Of a stretch of DNA of 64,000 nucleotides, positions 1-9,252 are shown in pieces. The position numbers were made by a program, and so were the translations under genes. Numbering within the stretch: position 1 is the first letter of the stretch; each line of letters begins with the position of its first letter. The notes beneath the pieces were generated by a model. That model worked only from the letters and a program-made list of their open reading frames with translations, was not told the DNA's origin and ran no database searches. This DNA comes from Nocardioides sp. zg-1228 (GTDB lineage Bacteria; Actinomycetota; Actinomycetes; Propionibacteriales; Nocardioidaceae): NCBI RefSeq assembly GCF_017086465.1, contig NZ_CP070961.1, positions 806,001-870,000 of the forward strand, written 5' to 3'.

Positions 1-1
1 C

Positions 2-2146
2 ACCGAGGGTGGCGATGCCGTCCTGGCCGTGCGTGCCGGCGACAGCAACGTCCAGGAGGTGCGCTTCCGGCTGGCCCAGGCGCCGCCGCCGCGGCTGCTG
101 CCCATCCGGGTCGAGACCATGGAGGCCGGCCAGACCCGCACCTACGACATCGGCTCCTACCTCGAGGCGGGGGTGGCCGACCCCCAGCCGCAGGTCGTGT
201 CGGTGCGGAGCACGGGCAACTCCGCGGTGAAGGCCAGCGTCGACGGCAGTCGCCTGACGTTGCGCGCCGCGCAGGACGCCCGGGGCGCCGATGCGGCCTT
301 CGACCTCGTGGTGAGCGACGTCGCCACGTCCGACCCGCCGGCGAACCGCCGGGCGCAGGGACGCATCCAGTTCAAGGTCGTCGGCGTGCCCGAGGCACCC
401 GGTGAGCCGCGGCCCTACCCGCTGTCCGACGAGGTGGGCACCATCAAGATGGGATGGGCCCCTCCGGGCGACGACGGCGGGGCGCCGATCCTCCACTACT
501 GGGTGCGTGAGGAGAAGACGGGCACCCGGCAGCGGTGCGACACCAACGAGTGCGTCTTCCGCAAGCTCAAGACCGGCGGCAACTACAGCTTCCGTGCCCA
601 GGCGGTCAACCGGGTGGGGTCGAGCGAGTGGAGCGACGTGTCGCGCTCGGCGCGGGCCGACACCCAGCCGGGCCGGGTCCAGAACATCCGGATGGCGAGC
701 CGTGGCGACGGCCAGATCACGGTGGCGTGGGACAAGCCGGCCACCGACACCTCCCGGATCCTCGACTACACCATCACCTGGCGCGGCGGACAGGACGTCG
801 TACCGGGCAGCAGGACGTCCTACACCGCCGTCGGGCTCGACAACAACCAGCGCTACGACTTCACCATCAAGGCCCAGAACCAGGTGGGCTACTCCCTCCC
901 GCGCACGTCGGGCGAGATGCAGCCGCTCGGGACGCCGCCGGCACCCGCGGCCCCGGCAGTGACCGACCTGGAGGCCGGCGCCAACCAGACCAACATCCGG
1001 ATCGGTTGGCAGGCCGTGCTGCCCGAGGGTCCGGGCCCCACGGTCTACACCGTCGGCTACGACAACGGCGTGACCTCGGGGACCGTTCCCGGCTGCCAGC
1101 GTCTCGCGTCGCTGACCTGCACCCACTCCGGCGTGCCGTACGACGGTCGCACCTACACCTACACCGTCGTCGCCGCCAACCAGCCCGGCGACGAGCCCGC
1201 GAAGCGCTCCCAGCCGAGCGCAGGCACCTCGATCGAGGTCGTCGGACGTCCGGCGGGCTGGAGTGACTGGTCGGTCACGGCCACTGGCACGAGCCAGGAG
1301 GTCCAGCTCTCCTTCACCGTGCCTGACGCGCGCGGGAGTGTCAGCAACGTCGACGTCCTGGTCGGTGGCGCGGTCGCGAAGCCGCTGGCCAACGCCACCG
1401 GGACGGTGACCACCAAGGTCAGCCTGCCGAGCAACGAGCAGCCGTACAGCGTCGAGCTGAGGGTGTGCAACGAGAACGCGCCGGCGGGGTGCACCCTGAG
1501 CGGGGCGAAGCCTGCGCAGAGCTACGGCCCGCTCGGCGACGCGCTCGGGGACGTCAGGTCGGTGGTGAACGGCAAGGACGTCTACTGGGTGATCACCGGA
1601 ACCGCCAACGGCTCACCCGTCGCCGTGCGGTACGAGGTGGCAGGTGACGTCACGATCCTGCAGCCACCCGGAACCGGTCAGTTCAGCCTCCAGACCAAGA
1701 CATTCACCACCGACCGCTACCGCCAGAACATCCGGATCAGCGTCGCGGTGTACGACCCCTCCAAGCCCGGGCGCGGGCAGGACGTGGGCGACAACACCGC
1801 CACGTCCGGCAACCCGCCGCCACCGGTGGTGAGCCTCACTCGGGGCGACAGGTGCGGCGACGGTCCGCAGACGACGAACCCCTGCAGGAGCAGCAACTCC
1901 CAGGCGCCGTGCCTCGTGAACAGCTGCAGCTTCCTACGGCTCGCGACCTCCGGGTTCGAGGAGAACTACCGCTGCTCGATCCAGGGGACGGGCAACGACG
2001 GCTCGGAGTGGTACAACCAGAACCTCCCCGGCGGGTCCCAGACAGGCTGGTACTCCGCAGGCGGCACCATCTCGATCACGTGCACCGACAGCACGGGCTA
2101 CCAGGCCAATTCCGCCACGGTCTACTGGGACATCAACAACGACTGA
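2..2146 (+). CDS. Fibronectin type III / Ig-like surface protein, 3' part
   Basis: The reading frame is open from the window edge, so the gene starts upstream; 714 residues are visible. An Ig/cadherin-like beta domain (about residues 20-130) is followed by at least three fibronectin-III domains (about 130-225, 225-310, 310-410) with typical patterns such as ITVAWDKP and YDFTIKAQNQVG. Two further beta-rich segments follow, then a C-terminal tail with six cysteines, probably disulfide-bonded outside the cell. No LPXTG signal or C-terminal membrane anchor is visible. The gene ends 31 bp before the moxR-like gene, so the protein is probably made with the MoxR/DUF58/transglutaminase-like operon. 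A role in adhesion or envelope assembly is inference; what the sequence shows is a modular extracellular protein. Confidence 0.8.
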   Translation, partial: TEGGDAVLAVRAGDSNVQEVRFRLAQAPPPRLLPIRVETMEAGQTRTYDIGSYLEAGVADPQPQVVSVRSTGNSAVKASVDGSRLTLRAAQDARGADAAFDLVVSDVATSDPPANRRAQGRIQFKVVGVPEAPGEPRPYPLSDEVGTIKMGWAPPGDDGGAPILHYWVREEKTGTRQRCDTNECVFRKLKTGGNYSFRAQAVNRVGSSEWSDVSRSARADTQPGRVQNIRMASRGDGQITVAWDKPATDTSRILDYTITWRGGQDVVPGSRTSYTAVGLDNNQRYDFTIKAQNQVGYSLPRTSGEMQPLGTPPAPAAPAVTDLEAGANQTNIRIGWQAVLPEGPGPTVYTVGYDNGVTSGTVPGCQRLASLTCTHSGVPYDGRTYTYTVVAANQPGDEPAKRSQPSAGTSIEVVGRPAGWSDWSVTATGTSQEVQLSFTVPDARGSVSNVDVLVGGAVAKPLANATGTVTTKVSLPSNEQPYSVELRVCNENAPAGCTLSGAKPAQSYGPLGDALGDVRSVVNGKDVYWVITGTANGSPVAVRYEVAGDVTILQPPGTGQFSLQTKTFTTDRYRQNIRISVAVYDPSKPGRGQDVGDNTATSGNPPPPVVSLTRGDRCGDGPQTTNPCRSSNSQAPCLVNSCSFLRLATSGFEENYRCSIQGTGNDGSEWYNQNLPGGSQTGWYSAGGTISITCTDSTGYQANSATVYWDINND

Positions 2147-2177
2147 CCGGCACGTGCCGGCAGCCCGAAGGAGCAGC

Positions 2178-3149
2178 ATGACGATCAGCCACGAACAGGC
2201 CGAGTGGTTCAAGTCGACCTTCGACCAGCTCACCGACAACATGGAGAAGGCCGTCCTCGGCAAGCGCCACGTCGTCCGGCTGGCGTTGACCTGCCTGCTC
2301 TCCGAGGGGCACATCCTGCTCGAGGACTTCCCCGGCACCGGCAAGACCATGCTGGCGCGCGCCCTGGCCAACACCGTGCAGGGCAGCCACGCCCGCATCC
2401 AGTTCACGCCCGACCTGCTGCCCTCCGACGTCATCGGCGTCACGGTCTACGACCAGCACAAGGGCACCTTCGAGTTCCACCCGGGGCCGATCTTCCACAC
2501 GATCGTGCTGGCCGACGAGATCAACCGGGCCTCGCCCAAGACGCAGTCGGCGCTCCTGGAGGTGATGGAGGAGGGGCGCGTGACCGTCGACGGCGTCGCG
2601 CACCCGGTCGGCCAGCCGTTCCTGGTGATCGCCACCCAGAACCCCATCGAGCAGGCCGGCACCTACCGCCTGCCCGAGGCCCAGCTCGACCGCTTCCTGA
2701 TGAAGACCTCGGTCGGCTATCCCGACCGCCAGGCGACCGTCGAGCTGCTCAACAACGCCGCCGTGCGCGACCGCGCCGCCCTCGTCACCCCGGTGATCAC
2801 CGCCGCCACGATCGCGCAGATGAGCGGCCTGGCCGACGAGGTCTACGTCGACCCGGCCGTCGTGGGCTACGTGGCCGAGCTCGCGGAGGAGTCGCGCCGC
2901 CAGCCGCACGTCAAGCTCGGTCTGTCCCCGCGCGGGTGCCTGGCGTTCGTGCGGGTCGCCAAGACGTGGGCCGCCGCCGACGGTCGCGACCACGTGGTGC
3001 CCGACGACGTCAAGGACCTGGCCGAGCCGGTGCTCTCGCACCGCCTGCTGCTCGACGCGGAGGCGCAGTTCAGCGGCGTCGACGTGCAGACGGTCGTCTC
3101 GCGCCTGCTCGACGCCGTGGCCCCGCCGACCGACCGCGTGGGGGTCTGA
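2178..3149 (+). CDS. MoxR-family AAA+ ATPase
   Basis: This 323-residue AAA+ protein has a Walker A motif (FPGTGKT), a Walker B region (VLADEINRA) and a sensor segment (IATQNPIEQAGTY), all typical of MoxR ATPases (AAA_3 plus C-terminal lid). MoxR proteins act as chaperones that mature or insert metal centres or assemble envelope complexes, usually with DUF58 and von Willebrand-type partners. The ATG at 2178 is chosen over an upstream in-frame ATG because GAAGGAG lies just before it and MTISHEQ is a family-like N-terminus. The DUF58 gene starts 8 bp after the stop, so the two are probably co-transcribed. Confidence 0.93.
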   Translation: MTISHEQAEWFKSTFDQLTDNMEKAVLGKRHVVRLALTCLLSEGHILLEDFPGTGKTMLARALANTVQGSHARIQFTPDLLPSDVIGVTVYDQHKGTFEFHPGPIFHTIVLADEINRASPKTQSALLEVMEEGRVTVDGVAHPVGQPFLVIATQNPIEQAGTYRLPEAQLDRFLMKTSVGYPDRQATVELLNNAAVRDRAALVTPVITAATIAQMSGLADEVYVDPAVVGYVAELAEESRRQPHVKLGLSPRGCLAFVRVAKTWAAADGRDHVVPDDVKDLAEPVLSHRLLLDAEAQFSGVDVQTVVSRLLDAVAPPTDRVGV

Positions 3150-3156
3150 GCCCTCG

Positions 3157-4338
3157 ATGAGGCAACGGTTGAACGACGCGCTCGAGGTCCTCAAGCCGAT
3201 CGGCTGGCTGGTCCTCGGCCTGGGCCTGGGCGCGCTCCTGGTCGCCGCGTTCACGCAGTGGCGTGAGCTGGCGGTCCTCGGCGTGGGCTGCCTGCTGCTC
3301 GTCGTCCTCGCGCTGCCGTTCCTGCTCGGTCGCACGTCGGTGTCGGTCGACCTCCGGCTCCAGCCCGAGCGCGTCGCCGCGGGGGAGTCGGTCGCGGCGG
3401 GTGTGCTGGTGGTCAACCGGGCGTCCTCGCGGCTGGTCCCGACCACCCTCGAGGTCCCGGTCGGGTCGGCGGTGCACCGCTACGGCATCCGCTCGCTGGC
3501 GCCGGGTGCCGCCCACGAGGAGTCGTTCACGATCCGCACCGAGCGCCGTGGGGTGATCGCGGTCGGTCCCGCGATGACCCGGCGCGGCGACCCGATCGGC
3601 ATCTTCTCCCGCGACGTGGTCTGGACGCCGGTGCGTGAGGTGCTGGTCCGTCCGCCGCTCGTGCCGATGGAGTCGCTCGGCGCCGGCCTGCTGCGCGACC
3701 TCGAGGGCGTCTCCACCGACGCGGTCAGCCAGAGCGACCTCGCCTTCCACGCCCTGCGCGAGTACGTCCCCGGCGACGACCTGCGCCACATCCACTGGCG
3801 CTCCTCGGCCAAGGTGATGGCCTCGACCGGCGAGTCGGCCCTGCTGGTGCGCCAGTACCTCGACACCCGGCGCAGCCACGCCACGATCGTCGTCGACGAC
3901 CGGCTCGACTCCTGGTCGGACCCGGACGACTTCGAGACCGCGATGAGCGTCGCGGCGTCGATCGCCGTGCGGGCCGTGCTCGACGAGTTCGACGTGTCGT
4001 TCGTGTGCGGCAGCCGCGCCTCGTCGGGGTCCGACGGCCACCTCGCGCTCGACGCCGTGTGCCGCGCCGACCTCGGCGAGCGCGGCATCGTCGAGTCGGG
4101 GCGGCAGGCCAGCATGCTGGCGCCCGACACCAGCCTCGCGTTCCTCGTCGGCGGCAGCGAGTCGCCGTTCACCGACCTGGTGCGCGCCTCCGCCGCCTTC
4201 CCGCCGGAGGTGCGCCGCTTCGGCATCGTGATCGACCCCCGGGGCAACAGCCGCGTGACCGAGACCCTCGGGCTGCCCGTGCTCCACCTCGCCGCCAAGG
4301 AGGACCTCGGCGGCCTGCTGAGGTGGAGCGTGCGATGA
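3157..4338 (+). CDS. DUF58 domain-containing membrane protein
   Basis: The 393-residue protein starts with two adjacent hydrophobic segments (about residues 13-35 and 37-55), followed by a soluble domain. The DUF58 signature is clear: YVPGDDLRHIHWRSSAK near residues 205-222. DUF58 proteins are near-constant partners of MoxR ATPases and of transglutaminase-like membrane proteins; their biochemical role is not settled. The stop codon overlaps the next start (ATGA at 4335-4338), which indicates translational coupling. Confidence 0.9.
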   Translation: MRQRLNDALEVLKPIGWLVLGLGLGALLVAAFTQWRELAVLGVGCLLLVVLALPFLLGRTSVSVDLRLQPERVAAGESVAAGVLVVNRASSRLVPTTLEVPVGSAVHRYGIRSLAPGAAHEESFTIRTERRGVIAVGPAMTRRGDPIGIFSRDVVWTPVREVLVRPPLVPMESLGAGLLRDLEGVSTDAVSQSDLAFHALREYVPGDDLRHIHWRSSAKVMASTGESALLVRQYLDTRRSHATIVVDDRLDSWSDPDDFETAMSVAASIAVRAVLDEFDVSFVCGSRASSGSDGHLALDAVCRADLGERGIVESGRQASMLAPDTSLAFLVGGSESPFTDLVRASAAFPPEVRRFGIVIDPRGNSRVTETLGLPVLHLAAKEDLGGLLRWSVR

Positions 4339-6791
4339 GCCCCGAGAGCACCACGACCGGCACCCGCACCCGCGTGCGGCCCCACGCGCTCGTGCCCGAC
4401 CTCCACTCGTGGGTCGACATCGCCTTCACCCTCGCGCTCGCCGCGGTGGCGCTGCTCGCGTTCGGCACCTCCTTCACCGGCGCGACCTACCTGGTCGTCG
4501 GGATGCTGGGTGCCGTCATCGCGGTCGTCGTCACGCACCTGACCCGGGCGGCCGGCTGGCCGGTCGTCTCGGCCGTCGTCATCTGCCTCGTGCTGTTCCT
4601 CGTGCTGGGCGGGCCGCTCGGCCTGCGCTCCCTCGGCGACACCTACACGCTGCCGGGGCCCACGACGCTGGCCCGGGTCGTCGACCAGGCGGTCTTCGGG
4701 TGGAAGGACCTGCTGACCACGCTCCCGCCGGTCGACGGCGACGGCCCGCTGCTGGTGCTGCCCTGGCTGTCCGGGATGGTCGCAGGACTGGTCGGCCTCG
4801 CCCTCGCGCAGCGGCGGCCGCGGCGGCCCTGGCTGGCCGCGCTCCTGCCCGTCGCGGGGATGACGGTGGTGCTCGCCGCCGTGATCCTGCTCGGCGTGCG
4901 CCGTCCCCAGTCCCTCCTGCTTCAGGGCTGCGTCTTCACCGCCCTCGCCCTCGCCTGGCTCGCCCTGCGCGCCCGCCGGGCGAGCGCGACCGTCCACGGC
5001 GGCACCACGTCGTACGTCCGCGGCGTGGGCGCGGTGTCGATGCTCGCGCTCGCGGCAGCGCTCGCCCAGCCCGTCAGCGCGATCGTCGTCGGCGACGACT
5101 CCCGGCGGGCGGTGGCCCGCAACTGGGTCGAGCCCCCCTTCGACATCGGCCGCTACCCCTCCCCGCTGGCCGGATTCCGCAAGTACGTCGACCTCAAGGG
5201 CCGCGCCGACCCCGCCAACGTCTACGACAAGACGCTGCTCGACATCGAGGGCGTCCCCGCCGGGACCCGGGTCAGGTTCGCCGCGATGGACCGCTACGAC
5301 GGGATGGTGTGGGGCGCCACCGACGACGCGCTGCCCGGCCCGGCCGACGACTCCTTCCAGCGGGTCTCGTCCACCATCGACAACCCCGTCGAGGGCGAGC
5401 CGGTCGCCGCGACGGTGACGCTGGGGGAGGGGTGGACCGGCGTGTGGATGCCCACGGTCGGCGCGCTGCGGTCGGTGTCGTTCGAGACCGGCGACGCTCG
5501 CGCCACGGCCGAGGTGTTCCGCTACAACCTCGCCACCTCGACCGCGGTGGTCCCCACGGGCCTCCAGAGCGGTGACCGCTACTCCTTCACCGCGGTGAGC
5601 CCCGACGACGAGCTCACCGACCAGACCGTGGGCTCGGCCGAGGTCGCCCCGCTCCCGGCCGGCGCGGCGTTCATCCAGGGCCCGAGCGAGAAGTGGACCG
5701 AGGGTGCGGGCAACGACCCGATGGACCGGGTGCTCGCCGCGGCCGAGCACCTGCGCACGGACGGCAGGTACTCCGACGGCATCGGCCGCACCGAGCGCAT
5801 CTACGTGGCCGGCCACAGCACCTGGCGGCTGTCCGACGAGTTCGTCAACGCCCCGCAGATCGTCGGCAACGACGAGCAGTACGCCGCAACGATGGCGCTG
5901 ATCGCCAACCACATCGGCGTGCCGGCGCGGGTCGTGCTCGGCGCGGTCGTGCCCGCCGGCGGCCGGGTCACCGGCAAGGACGTCTCGGCCTGGGTCGAGC
6001 TGCGCGCCGCCGACGGGTCGTGGCGGACGCTGCCCACCGAGGCCTTCATGTCCACCACCCCGCCGGCCGACCAGGTGCCCGAGACCGACACGCCGATGTC
6101 CGGCACCGTCATCCCGCCGCCCAACCCGATCCCGCCGCCGTCCGACGCGGGCGAGCAGAGCGACGCCGACCTCAAGGAGCGCAAGGCCACGCGCAAGAAG
6201 AAGGCCGACGAGGAGGACGCCCTCATCCCCGGCCTCCCGGCGTGGGTCGGGCGGGTCGTGACCTATGTCGGGCTGCCGCTGCTCGCGATCGCGCTGCTGC
6301 TGGGCGCCGTCGTCGGGGTGAAGGCGCTGCGCCGGCACCGCCGCCGCAGCGCGGCCTCCCCGTCGGCCCGGTTCGTGGGTGCCTGGCGCGAGCTCGTCGA
6401 CCACGCCCGCGACCTCGGGCAGCCGGTCCCGCTGGGGCCGACGGTCACCCGTCGTGAGCAGTCGGCCGGCATCGTCTCCGCGCAGGCAGCGGTCCTCGCC
6501 CGCCGGGCCGACGGCTTCGTCTTCGGTCCGAGCGCGCCCGAGGTCGCGGCGGCGACGACCTACTGGGAGTCCGTCGACGCCGAGCGCCGCGCCATGTCGC
6601 ACGAGGTGACCCGGTGGCAGCGGCTGCGCGCCGCGGTCAGCCTCCGCTCGCTGCGGCGTACGACGTCGTCGCGCGACGGCGACGTCGGGGGTGCCGCACC
6701 GGGTCCGCCCCCCGCGCCCGGGCGTGTCACGGCGCTGGCCCGGCGGGTGCGCGGCCTCACTGATTGGCGTTCTCGCCGCACGCCTGACTAA
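4335..6791 (+). CDS. TgpA-like membrane transglutaminase-fold protein, catalytic triad lost
   Basis: The 818-residue protein has an N-terminal multi-pass membrane region (DUF3488/TgpA_N type, about residues 28-250), a large extracellular part with a transglutaminase-like core (about 490-575), a Pro-rich stretch, another membrane helix (about 635-660) and a cytoplasmic tail. In active members the core has Cys, His and Asp. Here the Cys position in the GNxEQYA motif is Asp513, the His position before AWVE is Ser551, and the Asp of the DPT-like motif is Leu566. The fold is recognisable but the enzyme is predicted to be inactive. Its start overlaps the DUF58 stop, making it the third gene of a MoxR-DUF58-TgpA operon. 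The substitutions are read directly from the sequence; loss of activity is inferred. Confidence 0.87.
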   Translation: MSPESTTTGTRTRVRPHALVPDLHSWVDIAFTLALAAVALLAFGTSFTGATYLVVGMLGAVIAVVVTHLTRAAGWPVVSAVVICLVLFLVLGGPLGLRSLGDTYTLPGPTTLARVVDQAVFGWKDLLTTLPPVDGDGPLLVLPWLSGMVAGLVGLALAQRRPRRPWLAALLPVAGMTVVLAAVILLGVRRPQSLLLQGCVFTALALAWLALRARRASATVHGGTTSYVRGVGAVSMLALAAALAQPVSAIVVGDDSRRAVARNWVEPPFDIGRYPSPLAGFRKYVDLKGRADPANVYDKTLLDIEGVPAGTRVRFAAMDRYDGMVWGATDDALPGPADDSFQRVSSTIDNPVEGEPVAATVTLGEGWTGVWMPTVGALRSVSFETGDARATAEVFRYNLATSTAVVPTGLQSGDRYSFTAVSPDDELTDQTVGSAEVAPLPAGAAFIQGPSEKWTEGAGNDPMDRVLAAAEHLRTDGRYSDGIGRTERIYVAGHSTWRLSDEFVNAPQIVGNDEQYAATMALIANHIGVPARVVLGAVVPAGGRVTGKDVSAWVELRAADGSWRTLPTEAFMSTTPPADQVPETDTPMSGTVIPPPNPIPPPSDAGEQSDADLKERKATRKKKADEEDALIPGLPAWVGRVVTYVGLPLLAIALLLGAVVGVKALRRHRRRSAASPSARFVGAWRELVDHARDLGQPVPLGPTVTRREQSAGIVSAQAAVLARRADGFVFGPSAPEVAAATTYWESVDAERRAMSHEVTRWQRLRAAVSLRSLRRTTSSRDGDVGGAAPGPPPAPGRVTALARRVRGLTDWRSRRTPD

Positions 6792-6794
6792 ACT
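6764..6794 (+). promoter_or_regulatory. Predicted infA operon promoter
   Basis: TTGGCG (6764-6769) and TAAACT (6789-6794) resemble sigma-70-type -35 and -10 boxes, separated by 19 bp (slightly long). The -10 overlaps the stop codon of the upstream gene. If used, it gives a leader of about 190 nt before infA. The leader contains a small CACCTG/CAGGTG hairpin but no recognisable riboswitch. Confidence 0.5.
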
Positions 6795-6992
6795 GGTGCG
6801 TCGGCCCAACGTGGGCTGTGTTCGTGGCGCCTCGCGGCTGCCCGGGACTTCGTGTGATCGTCGCTGACGCTCGCGCGTGCTCCGGGAAGAGGCACCCCCG
6901 GACCGCCTCACGAGGTCCACCGGCCACCTGCTCGCAGGTGCCGGGCGGTTCCCGGGCCACGGTAGACAACGAGACGACAGATTGTGGAGGAC

Positions 6993-7214
6993 ATGCCGAA
7001 GAAAGAAGGCGTGATCGAGATCGAGGGCACCGTCGTGGAGGCCCTTCCCAATGCCATGTTCCGCGTGGAGCTGGCCAACGGGCACAAGGTGCTCGCCCAC
7101 ATCAGCGGCAAGATGCGCCAGCACTACATCCGGATCCTCCCCGAGGACCGGGTCGTGGTGGAGCTCTCGCCCTACGACCTCACCCGGGGTCGGATCGTCT
7201 ACCGCTACAAGTAA
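6993..7214 (+). CDS. infA: Translation initiation factor IF-1
   Basis: The 73-residue product matches IF-1 over its whole length: [16 protein letters not shown] at the start, the OB-fold segment with [14 protein letters not shown], and RGRIVYRYK at the end. IF-1 binds the 30S A site during initiation and helps IF-2 and IF-3 select the initiator tRNA. The ATG at 6993 is preceded by GGAGG (6986-6990); an in-frame ATG three codons upstream is less well placed. It opens the alpha operon. Confidence 0.98.
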   Translation: MPKKEGVIEIEGTVVEALPNAMFRVELANGHKVLAHISGKMRQHYIRILPEDRVVVELSPYDLTRGRIVYRYK

Positions 7215-7279
7215 GTGATCGAGCCTGCGAGACCACCGATCTGCGCAGGCGCCAGCCGAGCAGCAAGGAAGTTGTTGAC

Positions 7280-7393
7280 ATGAAGGTCAACCCGAGCGTC
7301 AAGCCCATCTGTGACAAGTGCAAGGTCATCCGCCGTCACGGCCGGGTCATGGTCATCTGCGAGAACCCGCGTCACAAGCAGCGCCAGGGCTGA
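7280..7393 (+). CDS. rpmJ: 50S ribosomal protein L36
   Basis: The 37-residue product has the L36 zinc ribbon: CDKC near residue 11, then a Cys and a His in ICENPRH, so this is the zinc-binding (C+) form. The start [11 protein letters not shown] is invariant for the family. L36 binds 23S rRNA in the large subunit. AAGGAA lies upstream of the ATG. Confidence 0.98.
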   Translation: MKVNPSVKPICDKCKVIRRHGRVMVICENPRHKQRQG

Positions 7394-7639
7394 GCGATTC
7401 GCCCCGATCCGGCGGAGCCGGAGCGGGACGAGCAGCGCGAGCCGCGCAGCCGCTTGCGGCAAGCGGGCTTGAAGCCCAGCACGACAGCCCAGCACGACAG
7501 CAACACCCCACAACGTGATCGCTAGGTCGGGCACCACCTGACCGAAGTCACCTCCGGAGCACTGGCCGGAGCCCACCCGAGGCGGGATGGGACGCGTCAC
7601 GACCAGAAACCAGCGCAAGAACAGACAAGGAACAGCCAC
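7394..7639 (+). other. rpmJ-rpsM spacer with hairpin and short tandem repeat
   Basis: This 246-bp gap is unusually long inside an alpha operon. It contains a perfect 7-bp stem with a 3-nt loop (CCGCTTG 7450-7456 / CAAGCGG 7460-7466), an adjoining palindrome GGGCTTGAAGCCC (7465-7477) and two tandem copies of a 13-mer beginning CAGCACGACAGC. No convincing open reading frame or promoter was seen. It may be an attenuator or RNA-processing region. Confidence 0.5.
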
Positions 7640-8014
7640 ATGGCACGCCTCGTTGGTGTTGACCTCCCGCGCGACAAGCGCATCGAGGTCGCTCTCACCT
7701 ACATCTACGGCATCGGCCGTACCCGCGCCCAGCAGCTCCTGGCCGCCACCGGCGTCGACCCGAACGCCCGGGTCCACACGCTCGGTGACGAGGAGCTGGT
7801 CAAGCTTCGCGACGAGATCGAAGCCAACTTCAAGATCGAGGGTGACCTCCGGCGTGAGGTCCAGGCGGACATCCGCCGCAAGATCGAGATCGGCAGCTAC
7901 CAGGGTCGCCGCCACCGCATGGGCCTCCCGGTCCGCGGTCAGCGCACCAAGACCAACGCGCGCACCCGCAAGGGTCCCAAGCGCACCGTCGCCGGCAAGA
8001 AGAAGGCGAAGTGA
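7640..8014 (+). CDS. rpsM: 30S ribosomal protein S13
   Basis: The 124-residue product aligns with S13 throughout, including [14 protein letters not shown] at the N-terminus and the basic tail [19 protein letters not shown]13 lies in the head of the small subunit and forms intersubunit bridges with L5 and the 23S rRNA. Its stop codon lies within an inverted repeat shared with the spacer before rpsK. Confidence 0.98.
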   Translation: MARLVGVDLPRDKRIEVALTYIYGIGRTRAQQLLAATGVDPNARVHTLGDEELVKLRDEIEANFKIEGDLRREVQADIRRKIEIGSYQGRRHRMGLPVRGQRTKTNARTRKGPKRTVAGKKKAK

Positions 8015-8050
8015 TCTGCTCCCCTCACCGGGCGCAGCGCTGATCACTTC
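8008..8050 (+). other. Inverted repeat across the rpsM stop codon
   Basis: GAAGTGATC (8008-8016) and GATCACTTC (8042-8050) are perfect 9-bp complements around a 25-nt loop and include the rpsM stop. It could act in mRNA stability or coupling between rpsM and rpsK. Confidence 0.5.
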
Positions 8051-8096
8051 AGTCCCCACGCAAGCTTCAAGACCAGACCTCATCAGGAGTTAGTGA

Positions 8097-8492
8097 ATGC
8101 CTCCCAAGAGCCGCGCGACCAAGGTCCGCCGCAAGGAGAAGAAGAACGTCGCTCAGGGCGAAGCCCACATCAAGAGCACGTTCAACAACACCATCGTCAC
8201 GATCACCGACCCGACCGGTGCGGTGATCTCGTGGGCCTCTGCCGGCACCGTCGGCTTCAAGGGCTCGCGCAAGTCCACCCCCTTCGCCGCCCAGATGGCT
8301 GCCGAGGCCGCCGGCCGTCGCGCCATGGACCACGGCATGAAGAAGATCGACGTCTTCGTCAAGGGCCCGGGCTCGGGTCGTGAGACCGCCATCCGGTCGC
8401 TGGGTGCCATCGGCCTCGAGGTCGGCACCATCCAGGACGTCACGCCCACCCCGCACAACGGATGCCGGCCGCCCAAGCGCCGCCGCGTCTGA
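8097..8492 (+). CDS. rpsK: 30S ribosomal protein S11
   Basis: The 131-residue product has the S11 hallmarks [21 protein letters not shown] and the basic C-terminus [12 protein letters not shown]11 sits on the platform of the small subunit beside the mRNA exit. AGGAG (8085-8089) is correctly spaced from the ATG. It is the third ribosomal gene of the alpha operon. Confidence 0.98.
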   Translation: MPPKSRATKVRRKEKKNVAQGEAHIKSTFNNTIVTITDPTGAVISWASAGTVGFKGSRKSTPFAAQMAAEAAGRRAMDHGMKKIDVFVKGPGSGRETAIRSLGAIGLEVGTIQDVTPTPHNGCRPPKRRRV

Positions 8493-8521
8493 GCCCGAGA
8501 CTGAGAAAGAGAGACTGACAC

Positions 8522-9130
8522 ATGGCCCGCTACACCGGTCCCATGACCCGCAAGTCGCGCCGTCTCGGTGTCGACCTGGTCGGCGGCGACGCTGCCTTCG
8601 AGAAGCGTCCCTACGCGCCCGGCCAGCACGGCCGCGGCCGCATCAAGGAGTCCGAGTACCTGCTGCAGCTTCGTGAGAAGCAGAAGGCTCGCTTCACCTA
8701 CGGCGTGATGGAGAAGCAGTTCGTCCGCTACTACAAGGAGGCCAGCCGTCGCCAGGGCAAGACCGGCGACAACCTCCTGCAGCTCCTCGAGTGCCGCCTC
8801 GACAACGTGGTCTACCGCGCCGGGTTCGCCCGGACGCGCCGTCAGGCCCGCCAGCTCGTCGTGCACGGCCACTTCCTGGTCAACGGCAAGAAGGTCGACA
8901 TCCCGTCCTACCAGGTCACCGACCACGACATCATCGACGTGCGCGAGAAGTCGCTCGAGGCGACCCCGCTCATCGTCGCCCGCGAGACCCACGGCGAGCG
9001 CGTCGTCCCCGCGTGGATGGAGGTCATCCCGTCGCGGATGCGCATCCTCATCCACCAGGTCCCGGTCCGCGCGCAGATCGACGTGCCGGTCCAGGAGCAG
9101 CTGATCGTGGAGTTCTACTCCAAGAAGTGA
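8522..9130 (+). CDS. rpsD: 30S ribosomal protein S4
   Basis: The 202-residue protein has the S4 N-terminal region (MARYTGPMTRKSRRLG) and the S4 RNA-binding domain (about residues 90-150, LDNVVYRAGFARTRRQARQ). The four-cysteine zinc site found in some S4 proteins is absent, so this is the zinc-free (C-) form, while L36 in the same operon keeps its zinc ligands. S4 nucleates 30S assembly on 16S rRNA. In Escherichia coli it represses its own operon; whether this applies here is unknown. Confidence 0.98.
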   Translation: MARYTGPMTRKSRRLGVDLVGGDAAFEKRPYAPGQHGRGRIKESEYLLQLREKQKARFTYGVMEKQFVRYYKEASRRQGKTGDNLLQLLECRLDNVVYRAGFARTRRQARQLVVHGHFLVNGKKVDIPSYQVTDHDIIDVREKSLEATPLIVARETHGERVVPAWMEVIPSRMRILIHQVPVRAQIDVPVQEQLIVEFYSKK

Positions 9131-9136
9131 TCCACC

Positions 9137-9166
9137 GCCGGTGGCCGCCTCCGGGCGGCCACCGGC
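9137..9166 (+). terminator. Strong hairpin between rpsD and rpoA
   Basis: A perfect 13-bp stem (9137-9149 with 9154-9166) encloses the loop TCCG, 6 nt after the rpsD stop. A pyrimidine-rich segment rather than a pure T run follows. It could be a partial terminator or attenuator controlling rpoA relative to the ribosomal genes. Confidence 0.6.
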
Positions 9167-9252
9167 GCAGCTCGTCCCATTCCTTCTTCTCCGCCAACCT
9201 CATCAGGTTCGGATCCGTCAAATAGTGGGTGGATCCGGAAAGGAAAAACTCC

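Noticed and set aside
6792..6992. Riboswitch in the infA leader
   Set aside because: Only small hairpins were seen; no known riboswitch motif.
3480..7124. A 1,214-codon open frame on the minus strand
   Set aside because: It lies opposite the DUF58, TgpA-like and infA genes, has a low-complexity Arg/Gly/His composition and no domain; it is a high-GC shadow.
9211..9240. Two GGATCC sites before rpoA as a possible copy of the repeat element
   Set aside because: Only the six-base core matches; flanking stems are absent.
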